Positions 22,841 to 35,209 of a DNA stretch of 64,000 bases are shown here, piece after piece. Below the pieces are notes generated by a model. That model was not told where the DNA came from and ran no database searches. It saw nothing but the letters and a program-made list of their open reading frames with translations. The DNA is from Voacanga thouarsii (taxonomy: Eukaryota > Streptophyta > Magnoliopsida > Gentianales > Apocynaceae). Position 1 is the first letter of the stretch, and every line of letters starts with the position of its first letter. The position numbers and the translations under genes were made by a program. The DNA lies in assembly GCA_026120185.1 (NCBI GenBank), contig JANUWF010001176.1:4721501-4785500 (forward strand), written 5' to 3'.

Positions 22841-24360
22841 TGTTAGGGATATGCCCTAGAGTCAATTTGTACTTATACTATTGTCATTATGTTTTATATA
22901 ATAATATGAGGTTTTATTTTCCATGAATAGTGCATTTTGTTTTGTGGTCATCAAGTACGTGACTTGATAGTAAAACCCAACAATGAATACAATGACTATT
23001 CTAAAACTGTCACTGATCGATTATTATTATTGGAACAATAATAAATTAAGATTAGTATGTTTGTGACTTGACGGCTATGTTTTACTGGTCATGGATATTT
23101 GTGATATCGAGTTAAAACATAAATAAATGTTAGAGAACATTGTATTGGACATGATCCATTGTGAGAGTACTTCATAGAATATGTCATAAGTACTTTCTAG
23201 CCATAATAATATTAAAAGTCCTTCGACCTAAATTCATCATAGTTTCCTACTTGATAAATTCTATATTTTGACGTTGTCTAAAGTTATCTTTAATCAAATA
23301 ATAAATTAGACTACTATTGGATATAAAATAAATCAATGAGAGGAATATGATTGATAGTGAAGGAATTTATCCCTCTCAATTATGGGAGAGATATCCATGG
23401 GCCCCTTGATAAGTTAGACTGTTAAAATGCGTGGCCGTGCTCAAATATATCAATCTAAGATATTAATATAATTTGTTTGAACAGTCTACTATGAAATCAA
23501 GAAATAATTGATTAAACTTAATAAGGATGACATGCTCTGTGCCTTATGCTTAATCTGGATATCGTGTGACAAAATGACTAAATATAAAATTATGGTTTGG
23601 TTCAAAGAGATCACCGATCTTCATTTAACTTGGATAGTTATAATATTTTGCTAGAAACCACTTACAACTTGTGCGCAATTTAAATATGATTTGGGCACAC
23701 TGCCAATGTTAAATAAACCTATAGGGTCACACAATAAGCGAACTTGTTAGGTTATTTTTCTGGTAACCAGATTCGATGAATTTGGAAATATGTCTAAGTT
23801 AATCGAGCTTAGAAAATTTACCAGATACAATGAATTTGAAAATATGTCCACATTCGATGTATCTGGATAATGTCCAGATTATAAGAATCTGATTCGGTAA
23901 ATTAATTAGTTAAATTACTGAGATAATGGCAGAATCTTATCATATCAATTTTAATTTAATTTGAATTTAAAGTAAAATATGATAAGATATTATTAGGGTT
24001 GGATTCTAAAAGGTTCGGAGGGGTTTTTAAGAAAATCCTAGTTGTCTTCTTTAGAGAGCTATTCTGTTAAGAGTATTCGTGCATTCATCCACCAGAAAAA
24101 TAAACCTCTCAAACCCTAGGCGCTAGCACTCCCAGGGTGACGAGTGAGTTCACGGTGTGTATCCGATAGAGGACATTCACATATTGCAGCGTCTGGTGAT
24201 CGTTCAGGTTGCACGTACTGCAGCACAATCGAATTGAAGGATATCGATTATACCTAACAGAGGTAATTTTGCAAACCTACGATCTTCTTAATCGTTTACT
24301 TAGATCCTTGGAAAAGATTCGTGGATGTTTTTCGCGTTTAGGAGTCCACGAATCCTAACA
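22841..24360 (+). mobile_element. solo copia LTR inserted in sirevirus RT
   Basis: A 1520-base unit with TGTTAGGGAT and CCTAACA ends, resembling in its first 25 bases the LTR that starts TGTTATGCCCTAGAG at 35189. The flanks are TAAAT (left) and TAGAC (right), a 5-bp target-site duplication with two transitions at exactly the point where RT coding resumes. No internal region is present, so it is a solo LTR left by LTR-LTR recombination. An imperfect 54-bp tandem duplication begins near 23767 (CCAGATTCGATGAATTTG and CCAGATACAATGAATTTG). No gene lies inside. Confidence 0.85.
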
Positions 24361-24439
24361 TAGACTTCTTCCTCGGATTAAAAATTAAGCAAACTAAGGA
24401 TGGGATCTTCATAAATCAAGCTAAGTATACCAAGGAGTT
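24361..24439 (+). pseudogene. sirevirus-like reverse transcriptase, part 2
   Basis: A 79-base island between two solo LTRs. After the 5-base duplication it reads FFLGLKIKQTKDGIFINQ and A-K-Y-T-K-E, which follows the YVDD region in copia RT. It ends in GAGTT, the target duplicated by the next insertion. Confidence 0.85.
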
Positions 24440-24687
24440 TGTGAAACCCCAGCCAAAACCAACCTTAGAGTAAGGGGGTTGGGATGCATATCATATTTTA
24501 TTGCATGTTTAAATATATTTTTATATGATTTTATGTGCATTGAATTTGTGTTTTATAGTCTAGAGGGCTTGATTATGATTATTGAGTGAGAAGGGCAAAA
24601 TGATAATTTTTGCCTGAGGTGAAAATATGGAGATAGCTTTGGAAATAAATAGGAAAATATTTTTAGAGGGGAAATAAGAACAAGAAT

Positions 24688-24755
24688 TGTTGTGGTGTAG
24701 TGGTTAGAGTCTTAGAATTGATTCTTGAGGTCTTGGGTTCAAATTTCATTATTAG
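24688..24755 (+). repeat. tRNA-like A-box/B-box module in solo LTR
   Basis: TGTGGTGTAGTGGTTAGAG (A-box-like) is followed by CTTGAGGTCTTGGGTTCAAA (with a B-box-like GGGTTCAAATTTC), at the spacing of a tRNA body. It starts about 250 bases from the LTR start. No matching acceptor stem is convincing, so it is a tRNA-derived relic or SINE head. Confidence 0.6.
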
Positions 24756-27700
24756 AACTATAGCATGATTAAATTTTATTTTTGCTTGGGAAGTATCATT
24801 TCGGCCTTAGTGGTGTTTGGAGTAGGGTAGAGATGTTGTCCTACAAGAGACATGATAGAAGTCTTCAAATCCTACTCTTTTACTCTATTCGAAATTTCTA
24901 AGGGGAATTCATTCCTTCTTGAACCCTAATCCTTCCTATTTCTTAATTCATTAGTTTGTTCAATTTGTTCAAACCAATTTTGTTCTAGAAAAATTTCAGC
25001 AATGTGTTGTGGCTTTGAAGGTTCAAAATGTCTTAGTAAAAGACATCATATGGACCGAAACAATAGATAAGGGGGAAAGATTTCAAGTGAATTAAATTCC
25101 TTAGTGAACTTTCTAAAAATTCACTCTAGCTAGGTTCATTTCCCTTTGTACATAGAACTGAAATTTTTCCAGCTTTGTGTGCCTTCAAGGTGTCGAAATT
25201 CTTGACCATTATTCCCTCCCAAATGCTGCCAGAAAATGGCCCTTTTGATCAGCTTAGAATCTAGATTTTTATGGCTATTTTCGGACTGCACAAAGATGGT
25301 GCAAAACCAGAAAAAAAATCCTGTACAAATCGCAGCTTTGGAGGTCCAAAACCAAGCTGTATTCTTCCAGTTTTTGTACAGCACCCTAGCCATGCTTTTC
25401 CTCCATGAAGTAGGCTGGAAACCAGCCTTGAATACCCCAGAAATTCCCCTTCAAACACTCTGCAAGTTGGCTGGAAATGGCAGTCGAAAATCTGCCTAGA
25501 AAATTGCTGTTCAACGAAAACTGTGCAGGAAAAATTTTCCAGCTTTGGTTCCTATTTCTCTTCTAGCTGAAACTCCATCCCTTTTCTGCAAAAAAAAAAC
25601 CCTTAAACCTCCATTAATAGAACTCCATTGTCCTCCCAAATTTCTGCACGAAAATCCAGCCATGGATGCCTAAAAGATTTCCAAAAATTTCTGCAATCAT
25701 ACCTTGATTTGGATACCAAAATTCTAGCCACCATGATTTAACAACTTTCCATAAAATATACCTCAAACAACCAGACCTTCTCTTCACCATTATACTCCAT
25801 AATTTTATCCACTCTAAGCCTCCTTCAACCAGCTTTCATTCAACCAAAACACTGCCCAGAAATTCGTCCATGGCAGATCTCCAAAAGCTCTCCAATAATC
25901 AAATATATTCTTGTGATATCTAGTTTCCAAATTTGCTTCCCAAAAATATTCTTCAAGGATTTTAATAACCAACCTTTCCTTTTCCCTTCCAAACCAGAGA
26001 ATCAACCTCCTAAACCCTACAGAAATTCATCCAGCTCTATCTTTCACAAAAATTCGGCAGCTGCACATTACCATCTCTCGATTTTCTTCAACCTTCAAGA
26101 ACACCTACTCATTCCTTTCACCTAATACCTCTCCAAATCACTTCAAACTACCTCTAAAAATTCCAGATTTTATCTATTCATTGTTGTGAGTCCATCTGTA
26201 CCATTTTTAACATCAAACTCCTCAAATCATCTTGCTACTTCGGATCAAAACCAGAAATTTCTGTTAAGGTTAAGAACACCTTCAAGGTAAATTTATTCTA
26301 ACAACTTCATCTTCTCCAATCTTGATCTCTAGTGAGAGCCTATGTGAATAAACATGCTAATGGTCTCTCTTTCTCTCTCTCTCTCTCATGGCCGAAAATT
26401 CTCCTCTCTTGGCCGGATGACTTTTTCTCCCATAAATATGCTTTCGCCATCTCCCATGGACAAAGTTAGACATCTAGGAGTTGAGATCTACTCTAAACTC
26501 CTTCAAGGCATTCATCAACCAAGTAAGTACCTTCAATCTTCCTTTTTAAACTGTAGATTCATGTCTCTAGGATGATGATGATAGTAGGTGGATGGCGATA
26601 GGATTTAAGTATATATATATATTGTTGAGATTGAAGCATGAATATATGTATGATTGTGAAGGAGATGGGATTTATCCATGGATGGATTATCTTAGTCGAT
26701 TGTATGATGATTTGAGATTTGATGCATGTCATAGGTAGTATTTGTGATGAAGTATGCTAGAGATTATGACAGCTTTGGTGAATAGGATTTATATTCATGT
26801 TGGATTATTGAAGCCATGATCATATTTATGCTAGTAGGGGTTAGATCATGTTTTGATAAATTGAGATCTATGCTTGTATGCATGATTTGGATTATTTGAT
26901 GAATTGAAGGGTTGTATATGTTCATGATTGTGGTTAGCTATAGGAATATGATGATCTAGTTGTCCCTAAGCTAAATTTTATTTCATTAATAAAATATTTA
27001 ATAATATGATTTTTCTAGTAAAATTTTGAAAATCATGGGAAAATGTGGATTTGGTCTTTTATATAAAATAGTGATATTTTAGTCAAATAAATAATAGTTT
27101 TTGCTAGAAAAATAAAATATATAGATATTATAATATCAACTAAAGCCTTTTGTGAAAATAATCATAATAGGTAAAATATTTATTATTAAAATTTAATTAT
27201 TATCTTTTAATCAACCCTATTAAAATTTATTTATTATTTTTCAAGCAAGACTCATTAAAATTTATTTTCAACTAATTTTAACTATCAATTATTTTCAAGC
27301 AATTAATTATTAATAAATTATTATTTTACCTAGTACCACCTAGGACTTTTCATCAAATAAACTCTAAATTATTTTAGCAAGATTTAAACCTTCAACATAT
27401 TGTACCTAATTTTCCAAACTCTAGTTATTTTAATATCAAATTAGATTTATTTTATAAACCCCTTTTTTTTTTTATTATCGAGCCTTAAAGCTTGGGACAC
27501 TAGGGACATGATTGTAGTAAGTTGAGTTAGTTTTATTTGTGAAAGTGAATCTTGGCCTGAGTTTGTTTGTGGTTTGTATTTACCCTATGCGGGGTTAGAT
27601 CAGCTGTTGGAGACCTTTGTTGTGGACAAGGATCAGGTAAGCTCCTGCATAAAACCTATTTGATGAATAAATGATTTTTATGGCAAGCCAAATGTAGAGT

Positions 27701-28161
27701 GCATGGTCACTCATTTCTGTAAAGGCAATTGAGAATTATTTTCATTCTCATTTCAGACAAATAAATTATTTGCAGATCAAGGGGCGGTTTTACTCAAAAC
27801 CTAAAACTCTTTCTAAAACTAGTTTTGCCCCAAACTTTGGAAAACCTTAATTGCCATTTTCAAGTGGAAATGTATTTTGTTCATTTTCTTCCCAAGTGGG
27901 ATATGTTACGTTGAGTACTCAATGGGGGTAGACTGGTAGTACTAGTTTTGAAGAGCAAGAGTGAGTCTTTTGGCAGGAGGCCTCCTCCAGAAGATGAACT
28001 CAACTTAGAGAAACGTCAGTACTACTTAGTCATGCCGGTTCGAGCTAGCAGTTTTTATTTCAGTCAAGTGACTGTGTTTTTTCGGAATGGACACCCGGTT
28101 GTTGTTTGGGTATAGAGAATGAGGAGTATCTTGCCAAGTAGGCCAATCACCTACCTTTAGT

Positions 28162-28225
28162 CAGTCTGCACAAAGTGTCCGCATTCTGACTGGCAGTATG
28201 CACAAAGTGTCGGCATACTGACCAT
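28162..28225 (+). repeat. 2 x 32-bp tandem duplication
   Basis: CAGTCTGCACAAAGTGTCCG and CAGTATGCACAAAGTGTCGG start at 28162 and 28194. The related solo LTR at 53092-57361 has a single copy of the unit near 53625-53655, so the duplication is specific to this copy or was lost in the other. Confidence 0.75.
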
Positions 28226-28768
28226 TCGGTTATGGGGCCTAACGTGTGGTAACCCATAATCCTTTCTTTCGAGTGATTGATCTTATAAATTGTGTATGGC
28301 TTGGAAAGCCAAAACGCCACTCTTGCTTTTGACTAATGTTTATTGCTTGCCAATATTTCTCTTATAAAGTTTTTATACTCTGCATCCACGAACTATTTCC
28401 ACTGAACACCCAAAGCACACACGGACTTACTGAGATTTCTGTCTCATCACCTTTTCACTATGATTTCAGGCCGATCCTGCTGTGGGGATGAGTAGCTTGT
28501 GTTATCTGCCTTGGAAGAGAATGTTGTCTTTTATTTTTTTGTATTGCTTTGGGGAGTTGAGAGTGGATGATTTTATTTATGGATTTGTATTTGTTTTGGG
28601 AATTCATGGTTTCATTCGTGGATTTACTCTTGGGTTGTAATAAATTTTAAGTTAAATTATTATTTTCATTTCGCTATTTTAATGGTGTGACCTAGTTATA
28701 AAGACCCCTTGTCCTTTGGACGGGGCGACATCCCCGGCCCTGGCGGGCCTAGGTAGTGGGGTGTTACA

Positions 28769-29536
28769 GAGTTGCTCAAAAGGTTTGGAATGAATGATGC
28801 AAAAGAAATCAGCACACCTATGAGTACATCCATAAAACTTGATCAAGATGAACGGGGTAAGAAAGTAGATAAACATAAGTGTAAAGGTATGATTGGGAGT
28901 CTACTCTATCTTACTGCTAGCCAACCAGACATAATGTTTTCAATATGTCTTTGTGCTCATTTTCAATCTTGTCTAAAAGAATTGCATCTATGTGCAATAA
29001 AACGTATACTTCGATATTTCATTAGCACATATGATTATGGATTATGGTATCCTCACACTAACATATTTGATCTTATAGGATACACTGATGTAGATTATGC
29101 AGGTTGTAAAGTTGAAAGAAAAAGTACTAGCCGCCATTGTCAATTTCTTGGACACTCTCTTGTGTCATGGCATAGTAAGAAACAGGCATGTGTATCCTTA
29201 TCCACCACTGAGGCTGAATACATTGCAGCTGGGAGTTGTTGTGCTCAAATTTTGTGGATGAAGAATACTTTGCTAGATTTTAATCTTAACTTTAATTGCG
29301 TACCTATATTGTGTGATAATACAAGTGCTATCAATCTGACAAAAAATCTTGTTCAGCATTATAGGATAAAGCACATAGAAGTTAAACATCACTTCATCCA
29401 AGATTACGTGCTCAAAGGCGATATGTGTGTTGAATATATTTCAACAAATGAACAACTTACAGATATATTCACTAAACCTTTGGCTGAGGATAGATTCAAC
29501 AATCTAAGAAGTGGTTTGGAAATTACAAGAAATTGA
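28769..29536 (+). pseudogene. sirevirus-like RT C-terminus and RNase H
   Basis: Starts with L-L-K-R-F-G-M-N-D-A-K-E right after the target duplication, then P-M-S-T-S-I-K-L-D and GMIGSLLYLTASQPDIMF. RNase H follows: GYTDVDYAGCKVERKST, HCQFLGHSLVSWHSKKQ, STTEAEYIAAGSCCAQ, LCDNTSAINL and EYISTNEQLTDIFTKPL, ending at the natural stop near 29536. This last part (254 residues) is free of stops and has all the usual copia RNase H landmarks. It is cut off from its N-terminal half by the two solo LTRs. Confidence 0.9.
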
Positions 29537-29962
29537 TAACTAACCATGTGGCACAAGTCTTCTTTATGTAGGATTTGTGAAGAAAAATGTTTTGAAAACA
29601 ATGTTCTGCATCCAAAATGCACCGTCATCTGATTTGGATGCAGTATTTGAATCCAAATCCTTCGTCCAAAATGCATTTCAGGAAAACACACTTTTGGATG
29701 ATATTTTTGGATTGGGTCAAGTTCCAAAACCCATCTTTAATATTTTTCTTATTCTGAATTTTGAATTTCAAAAAATTGGTTTGCGCATCTTTCTAAACTT
29801 CTCTGAAAAACTTATATTTTCAAAGAATTTATTTCATATTACTCAAAGACATTCAAAGCACTCTGATTTTTTCTTTCAAATCTCTTGTAACCGTCTCTTC
29901 TAAATTATCTGTGTTCTTCTTCTTCAAAAATCGATAGTCTAGAAAAAGCCCTAATCTTACTG
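29537..29962 (+). other. spacer between sirevirus pol and the extra ORF
   Basis: AT-rich noncoding DNA with repeated words such as CCAAAATGCA and TTTGGAT (29605-29710). Similar CCAAAA/TTGGAT words recur in the LTR of this family (32200-32300, 32890-33040). The frame at 29577-29903 shows no recognisable protein. Confidence 0.5.
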
Positions 29963-31500
29963 ATGGCAAAGACAAAATCTTCAGTTCCAAAACTAAAGAA
30001 GGGTCACAAAACATCTCCAAAGATGAAGAAAAAGGTTTACAGTTAAAGCAAAGAAAAAGAAAAAAAAAATTCTCCTCAACCAGATTTCTCCGCATCTCAC
30101 TATGATTCCCCTAAGTCGTCTCCAGAACAAATGAGTTTTGAAAATTAGGTACCTCACTTCATTGACTCTAAATGAGTATAATGATTGGGTGTCAAGAAAC
30201 CAGATGGTTATCTCAGGTTATCGTGTTAATCATTCTGCCTTTCTGAATCTGTCAAATATTCTGGACATGTTTGATCAAATAGGATGGGGTAGTTTACTAA
30301 TTGTTGATGAGAAATTATACACTCCTCTTGTCTAGGAATTTTATGCTGACTTAAGGAAAGGGAGACTTGAAGAAACTGATGGTGAATTTATGATTCGCTG
30401 GTATGTGTCGAGAGTGAAAAGTAAAGACATTGAGTTTAATCATAGACTGTTCAATAGGATATGTGATGCAAGAAATGCTGGGTTTTAATACTTTGAGTTA
30501 AATAAATTTCCTAAAGGAAATGATATTTTTGTTCTGAAAAATTTTGAGAAATTCTTCACTGGTGGGAAGAACTTTGGAAATTCTAGAAACAGAAGCTCGA
30601 AATGGCTGAATCGGGTTGGTCAAATTCTGCACCATATGGTGTCTACCATGGTAGTACCTAGCTATGGACATAAAACGTCCATAAGCATTCTGCAGATGGT
30701 GATTCAGTTGGCTGTAGTTAAAGGTAGGCAGATTAACTTCAAGTTTTTAGCAACAAAATTGATGTTGCAAACAAGGAACACTTCAAGTAAAGCTCTGCCA
30801 TTTAGAAATTTGTTGACCAGAGTATTTAGTTATTTTGAAGTTGATTTAAATTCTGCTCCTTGTATCCATCCAAGACAAATTTTTACAACTTTGATTCTTT
30901 TGAAAGGATGGGTTATGTGACGGAAAATAATGAATGGAAATTACTGAGTGATACTGCAGGAAAGGAAAGGGAAAATTTGTTGAAGATTAAGGGTGAAGGA
31001 AAGTCTGTTCCTAGTGCAAGAACAAAAAGGAAAATTGATTATGTTCTTCAGGTAGAATCTTCTGCTAAAGGAAAAGATCAGGATGTAGGCTTGTCAGAGA
31101 GTATATTGGGTGCGATTAATTCATTATCTGTGAAATTGGACCTTCTCAGCTCTGAAATTCATAGTCTTGGAAACAGAGTATCTGCAGTTGAAATGTCTGC
31201 TAAAACTCCTACACCAGTAGCTTCCCAAACAGTATCTGATCAAGAAAATGATTAACCTGTCTTAGCGAAAAAGTTTGATCTGCCTGCTGCAGAAAAGGAT
31301 CATACTCCTGAATATGTTGAGAAACCATCTCCACTCAAGGAAATAGTGGCTCCTCCTGCTTCTCCTAAGCTAAAATCTTTTAGAAAGTGACAAAAGCATG
31401 TTGTGGTGAAGAGAAAATCTAACAGAATTGTGGGTTAACACTCTAAGAAGGGTGCCGATTTGAAAGCTGAAACGATTAATATCTCCTAGGCAGCACTGTT
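29963..31500 (+). pseudogene. sirevirus extra ORF (plant-transposon-associated domain)
   Basis: An ATG at 29963 (M-A-K-T-K-S-S-V-P-K-L-K-K) starts a basic N-terminus. The domain continues in another frame from about 30138: I-G-W-G-S-L-L, D-E-K-L-Y-T-P-L-V, an in-frame TAG at 30333-30335, then EFYADLRKGRLEET, FEKFFTGGKN, HHMVSTMVVPSYGHKTSISI and LMLQTRNTSSKALPFRNLL. After a frameshift near 30910 it continues with GYVTENNEWKLL, a coiled-coil-like segment (about 31095-31200, SILGAINSLSVKLDLLSSEI) and a basic tail QKHVVVKRK. Its position between pol and the 3' LTR is where many sireviruses carry an additional, env-like ORF; I see no signal peptide or membrane segment. The minus-strand copy at 60868-62523 is homologous throughout. 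Confidence 0.7.
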
Positions 31501-32592
31501 GGACAGAATGATCCTTTGATGATCTCTCAAAATAATTTACTTTCTACAAATTTGAACAATTTACATTTTCTATTTTTACATTATGCTTTGGGATAATTGT
31601 TGCTGGATACTTATTTATTTTCAGTATCTTTCTTATATTATGCTTATTTCCTATCTGGTTATGTTCTACTCTCTTTCTAATATTCTTGTTTTTTATTGAT
31701 AACAAAAGGAGAGAAAAAGATGAACTGTTTTGGGGGGGGGGAGGAAAGAGATGAATTGTTATGAGAAACTGATATGATGAACTGTTATGATGAACTATTA
31801 TGAGAAACTGATATGATGAACTGTTATGAACTGACATGAATTGTTATGACTGATAACTGCATGAACTATTAAATTGATATACTCGGCATGAATAACTAGT
31901 TGATTTACTGAATATGATTATTGACAAATGATTGAAAATCTTCTACTTGGATAGTTGGAATAATTTCTAACTAAACTTCTATTTATGACATTCAGTTCAT
32001 TTTTTGTATGTTAAAGGTATCTTTGAGACTAGATTCTGTGATAAAGTCAAAATTTTAATCAAATAGATTCTTTAAAACATTCCTTGAAAAATTAAAAATT
32101 CCATTATCTCGTGCATTGAGTCCGGGAGAGTTTTGGACTAAAATATTTTTTTATCCAAACAAATATTCTTGCAAGAAGTCATATTGAATTGAAAATATAC
32201 CTTTTAGATATCCAAAATTGGTATCCAAAATGGATTGCTGAAAAATACTTATTTTATACATACTTCCAAAACTGGTTTGGACACACATTTTGGACATATA
32301 AATCTTGATTTTTGCTTTTCCCTCTTATGCTAAAATGTTCATATAAGCAAATATTTAAGGGGAGTATCTTATCGTATGACTTGTCTGCTATCTCTTCTTT
32401 ATCAAATCATTTTGAATATTTATATAGAGATATGAAAGGCTTTAGGCTCATTGAGATATGTTTACAAGCTAATGTTCACAAGCTCTCTTTGAGACCTATA
32501 CTATGAGATTGCATTTTTTTTTTTTTTTGGCTTCTCTTTCATTCAACATGTTCACTCCTTGCATAGCATTTGTTTTATGTTTGTCATCACTC
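31501..32592 (+). other. sirevirus spacer before the 3' LTR, with degenerate repeats
   Basis: Noncoding. It contains a G10 run (31731-31740) followed by a cluster of imperfect repeats built from GA(A)CTGTTATGA and GAGAAACTGATATGATGAAC (about 31720-31880). The rest is AT-rich with CCAAAA/TTTGGA words. Open frames on both strands here (31544-31837, 32312-32506) have no recognisable similarity. Confidence 0.55.
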
Positions 32593-32605
32593 AAAAAGGG
32601 GGAGA
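32593..32605 (+). other. sirevirus polypurine tract
   Basis: AAAAAGGGGGAGA one base before the LTR start TGTTAGTC. The inverted element on the right has the same tract (59375-59388, minus). This form is typical of sirevirus-like copia elements. Confidence 0.85.
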
Positions 32606-32606
32606 T

Positions 32607-33439
32607 TGTTAGTCGTAAGGGCTTTCTTCTATGTTTTGACTTATGACAAACATTGATATGGACTAACTTGTTAATCTATTGTCATAGGACATGTTTGACC
32701 TCTATTCTTCTAAGGCCTTCAAATTTGATTATTTGGCAACACTTTCGTGATTGAATTCAAGTATGGAGGATCAAAAGAAAAGATTGAAGTATATAAAGTT
32801 AATTATCAAGAAGTCCTTTTTGAAGAATTTTAGACTAGGAAATATTATAAAGGTATTTCTATTAATTCCTATGTCTCTTTTGAAAATCTTAGAATTTTGG
32901 ATTGAATCGTTTGAATACAAAGGATTCATCCAAAATCCTGTAAACTATGTTGAAATATTTCTATCTAAAAAAGTGCCGTTTTAGACTTACCTTTTGGATG
33001 CATCGTCGTCCAAAACCCAAGTCCAAAATATGGATAAGTTTAAACAAAAAAAATATAGTCGTTTCTTTATGACCGTTGGCACGTCACTCTTTGGCTCTAT
33101 AAATAACCTCTAAAGCAAGATTAGAGATAAGATTTTTGAAACATTCCTCTTAGAAACACTATTGCTCAACATTTTTCAAAAATCTCCTTTTATCAAAAGC
33201 TTTAAAGTGAATTCATTTTGTGTCAAAGATAAAAGTATTTGTGCTTTGTATCTAAGTGAACATCTGCTCAAATAAGTGAGCTCTTTACTATTCTATTGAT
33301 ATTCAATCTCCATTGTAGTGTAAGGTTGTGGTGTAAAACCTAGTTGGGGTAAGCCTTGATGTGATTGCTTGATTGAGAGGTTTTGAAAAACCTAATGTGG
33401 TGATCCTCTCTTGTATGTGGTACTATTTGATTTCATTAA
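32607..33439 (+). mobile_element. sirevirus 3' LTR, first 833 bases
   Basis: Starts TGTTAGTCGTAAGGGC and matches the minus-strand LTR at 58077-59373 (TGTTAGCCCTAAGGGC; shared GTTTTGACTTATGA and GGACATGTTTGACC). A TATAAATA box lies at 33098-33105. It is cut at 33439, in TTTCATTAA, by the minus-strand copia element starting TGTTGGG at 33440. The frame at 32751-32984 is LTR sequence, not a gene. Confidence 0.85.
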
Positions 33440-35189
33440 TGTTGGGTATCTCATGCATATCATATATGGCGCAGTGGAAAAATAAGAACGAGATACTAAC
33501 CCAAGATTCGCATATGTTTGGAAAACGAGACGCGAGTAAAAAAAAAAGGTAATAGATTTACCTTTCTTTGAGCGTCTGAAAAAATAAAATTTTTCTTCTT
33601 CAAGTCAAGGCGCGATCCAATAATCCTCATGGTCAAACACCATGAAAGTTGAATATCCAACCACTATAATTACAGTGTGTAATTATCTCTAACAGAAATC
33701 CACATGGAAGATCCCTCTCAAGCACCAAGATTTTCTGTGCTCGCAGAAACAAAAATGGCGGCTAGGGATTTTCTTATTTTTTAGAAAAATGAGAGAGAGA
33801 GAGAGAGAGAGAGCGAAGAGAAAAGGAGATAGTGTATCCCCTAGGGTTTAGGAGTTGATTTTCATTTTGTATTGCTCACCCTAAGGAACTATGCATATAT
33901 CCTATATAATGCATGAAAAAATCCTAATGAAAATCACTCCATCTGAGAATTCTAAAATAATTAGAATTTTCTAATTGTAATTAGAATATCAAGTTCTCAC
34001 AATTACAATTTAGCCCATAAATTATAACTACTTATAATTTGGCCACAACAACTTCTCTTTCTTGAAATTTACCCCATTATGTTATCAAATAACATTTTGA
34101 GTATATAATCCTCTATTGTGTGTGACCTATTAGGTTTCCCAGTCAATTGGTAGCAAACATGAATTAATCTAAACGTCTTTGAGATTAATAATCCATAATT
34201 AATTAGAATTAATCATATTAATTCAAATCAGGATCGGTTTATTAATTTATCAGTTAATAAACCCATATTCCCAGATCATGAGCGGTATCTAGCAACATAT
34301 CATGACCACCCCAGAGTCCAGGAAGTTAAGTGGCTTGACATGAACCCTTTAATAACAAACTACAGTACAACTAACTCCTTTCACCATACAATATCTCATT
34401 CGATCTAGAGTACAGAATTTGTGCCAACTCCCTCTAGAATATATATTAATTCTGGCCCAAATATAATAGTACTTGTACCAGTAACCCACTACTCTAGATG
34501 TGTATCAATTGGAACTTTTTGCAATACACAACTGCCTTAGCCAAGGACTTCTCGAGTAGTAATTCCACCACGTGAGATATTCGCCCCTACTATTAGGAAT
34601 GGTGAATCCTTTATTGTTGCTCTCAACTACTTCTGTTTACCTTACAATGTACCCAATATCTATCCCATATGCGACCCTCGATTTGACTCCAGAGATAGGA
34701 GTCAAAGTACAATGCTCAGCAAACAAAGTACCTTGGAAATCTTAAGTCTAAAGATACTTGCACGTTTACTATATTGAGATTATATCACTGGCACTAAATA
34801 GTTATCCATGTGATTATCTCATAGCTAGGTCATTCCATGAACTTGTTCCATTAACAAGTATCTACATGTTAATTTTGAGTATCTCAATACTCATGGATAT
34901 GAGAACCACCGTCTGATCGAATCAGGAAGTCTAACAATGCTAGTCTTAATGTATTAATGATGTCCTATCTCATTAATACTACGACTAGGGATTATTTAAG
35001 TACTAACACTATACAGTATAGTAGGAATCTCATACCATGATGTCCTTAACACAGTGTTGTACTAGGGACTTTATCTAACAATAATATTACATAAAAGTAA
35101 ACAAAAGAAACTGTAAGATAAATATTACCATTTATTAAAATAAAATGTGTCATATACAATGTACAAATGATTTCCTCTAGGGCATAACA
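33440..35189 (-). mobile_element. 3' LTR of minus-strand copia element
   Basis: A 1750-base LTR. Plus text starts TGTTGGGTATCTCATGC and ends CTCTAGGGCATAACA. Minus text starts TGTTATGCCCTAGAGG. It matches in order the dispersed 5' LTR pieces at 49972-50860, 52406-53091 and 57362-57450. The purine-rich GTACAAGTGGGAGTTTCTTAG on the minus strand (about 35192-35212) is the polypurine tract. A GA microsatellite lies at 33791-33813. Confidence 0.9.
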
Positions 35190-35209
35190 CTAAGAAACTC
35201 CCACTTGTA

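Larger units (their letters stand above)
24440..28768 (+). mobile_element. chromovirus (Tekay-like) solo LTR, 4.3 kb
   Basis: A 4329-base unit starting TGTGAAACCCCAG and ending GGGTGTTACA, flanked by a perfect 5-bp duplication GAGTT (24435-24439 and 28769-28773). The flanking coding sequence of the sirevirus RT rejoins in frame once the unit and one GAGTT are removed. It has no gag or pol and aligns end to end in inverted orientation with 53092-57361, so it is a very long solo LTR. Orientation comes from the chromovirus primer site at 17700. Internal features are a tRNA-like module (24688-24755) and a 32-bp tandem duplication (28162-28225). Frames at 25136-26575 show no recognisable protein. 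Confidence 0.88.

Noticed and set aside
24688..24755. Functional tRNA gene
   Set aside because: A- and B-boxes are recognisable but no convincing acceptor stem or anticodon loop can be drawn, and it lies in an LTR; reported as a tRNA-like relic instead.
29577..29903. 108-codon plus frame after sirevirus pol
   Set aside because: AT-rich, no domain, and not kept in the homologous minus-strand element; treated as spacer.
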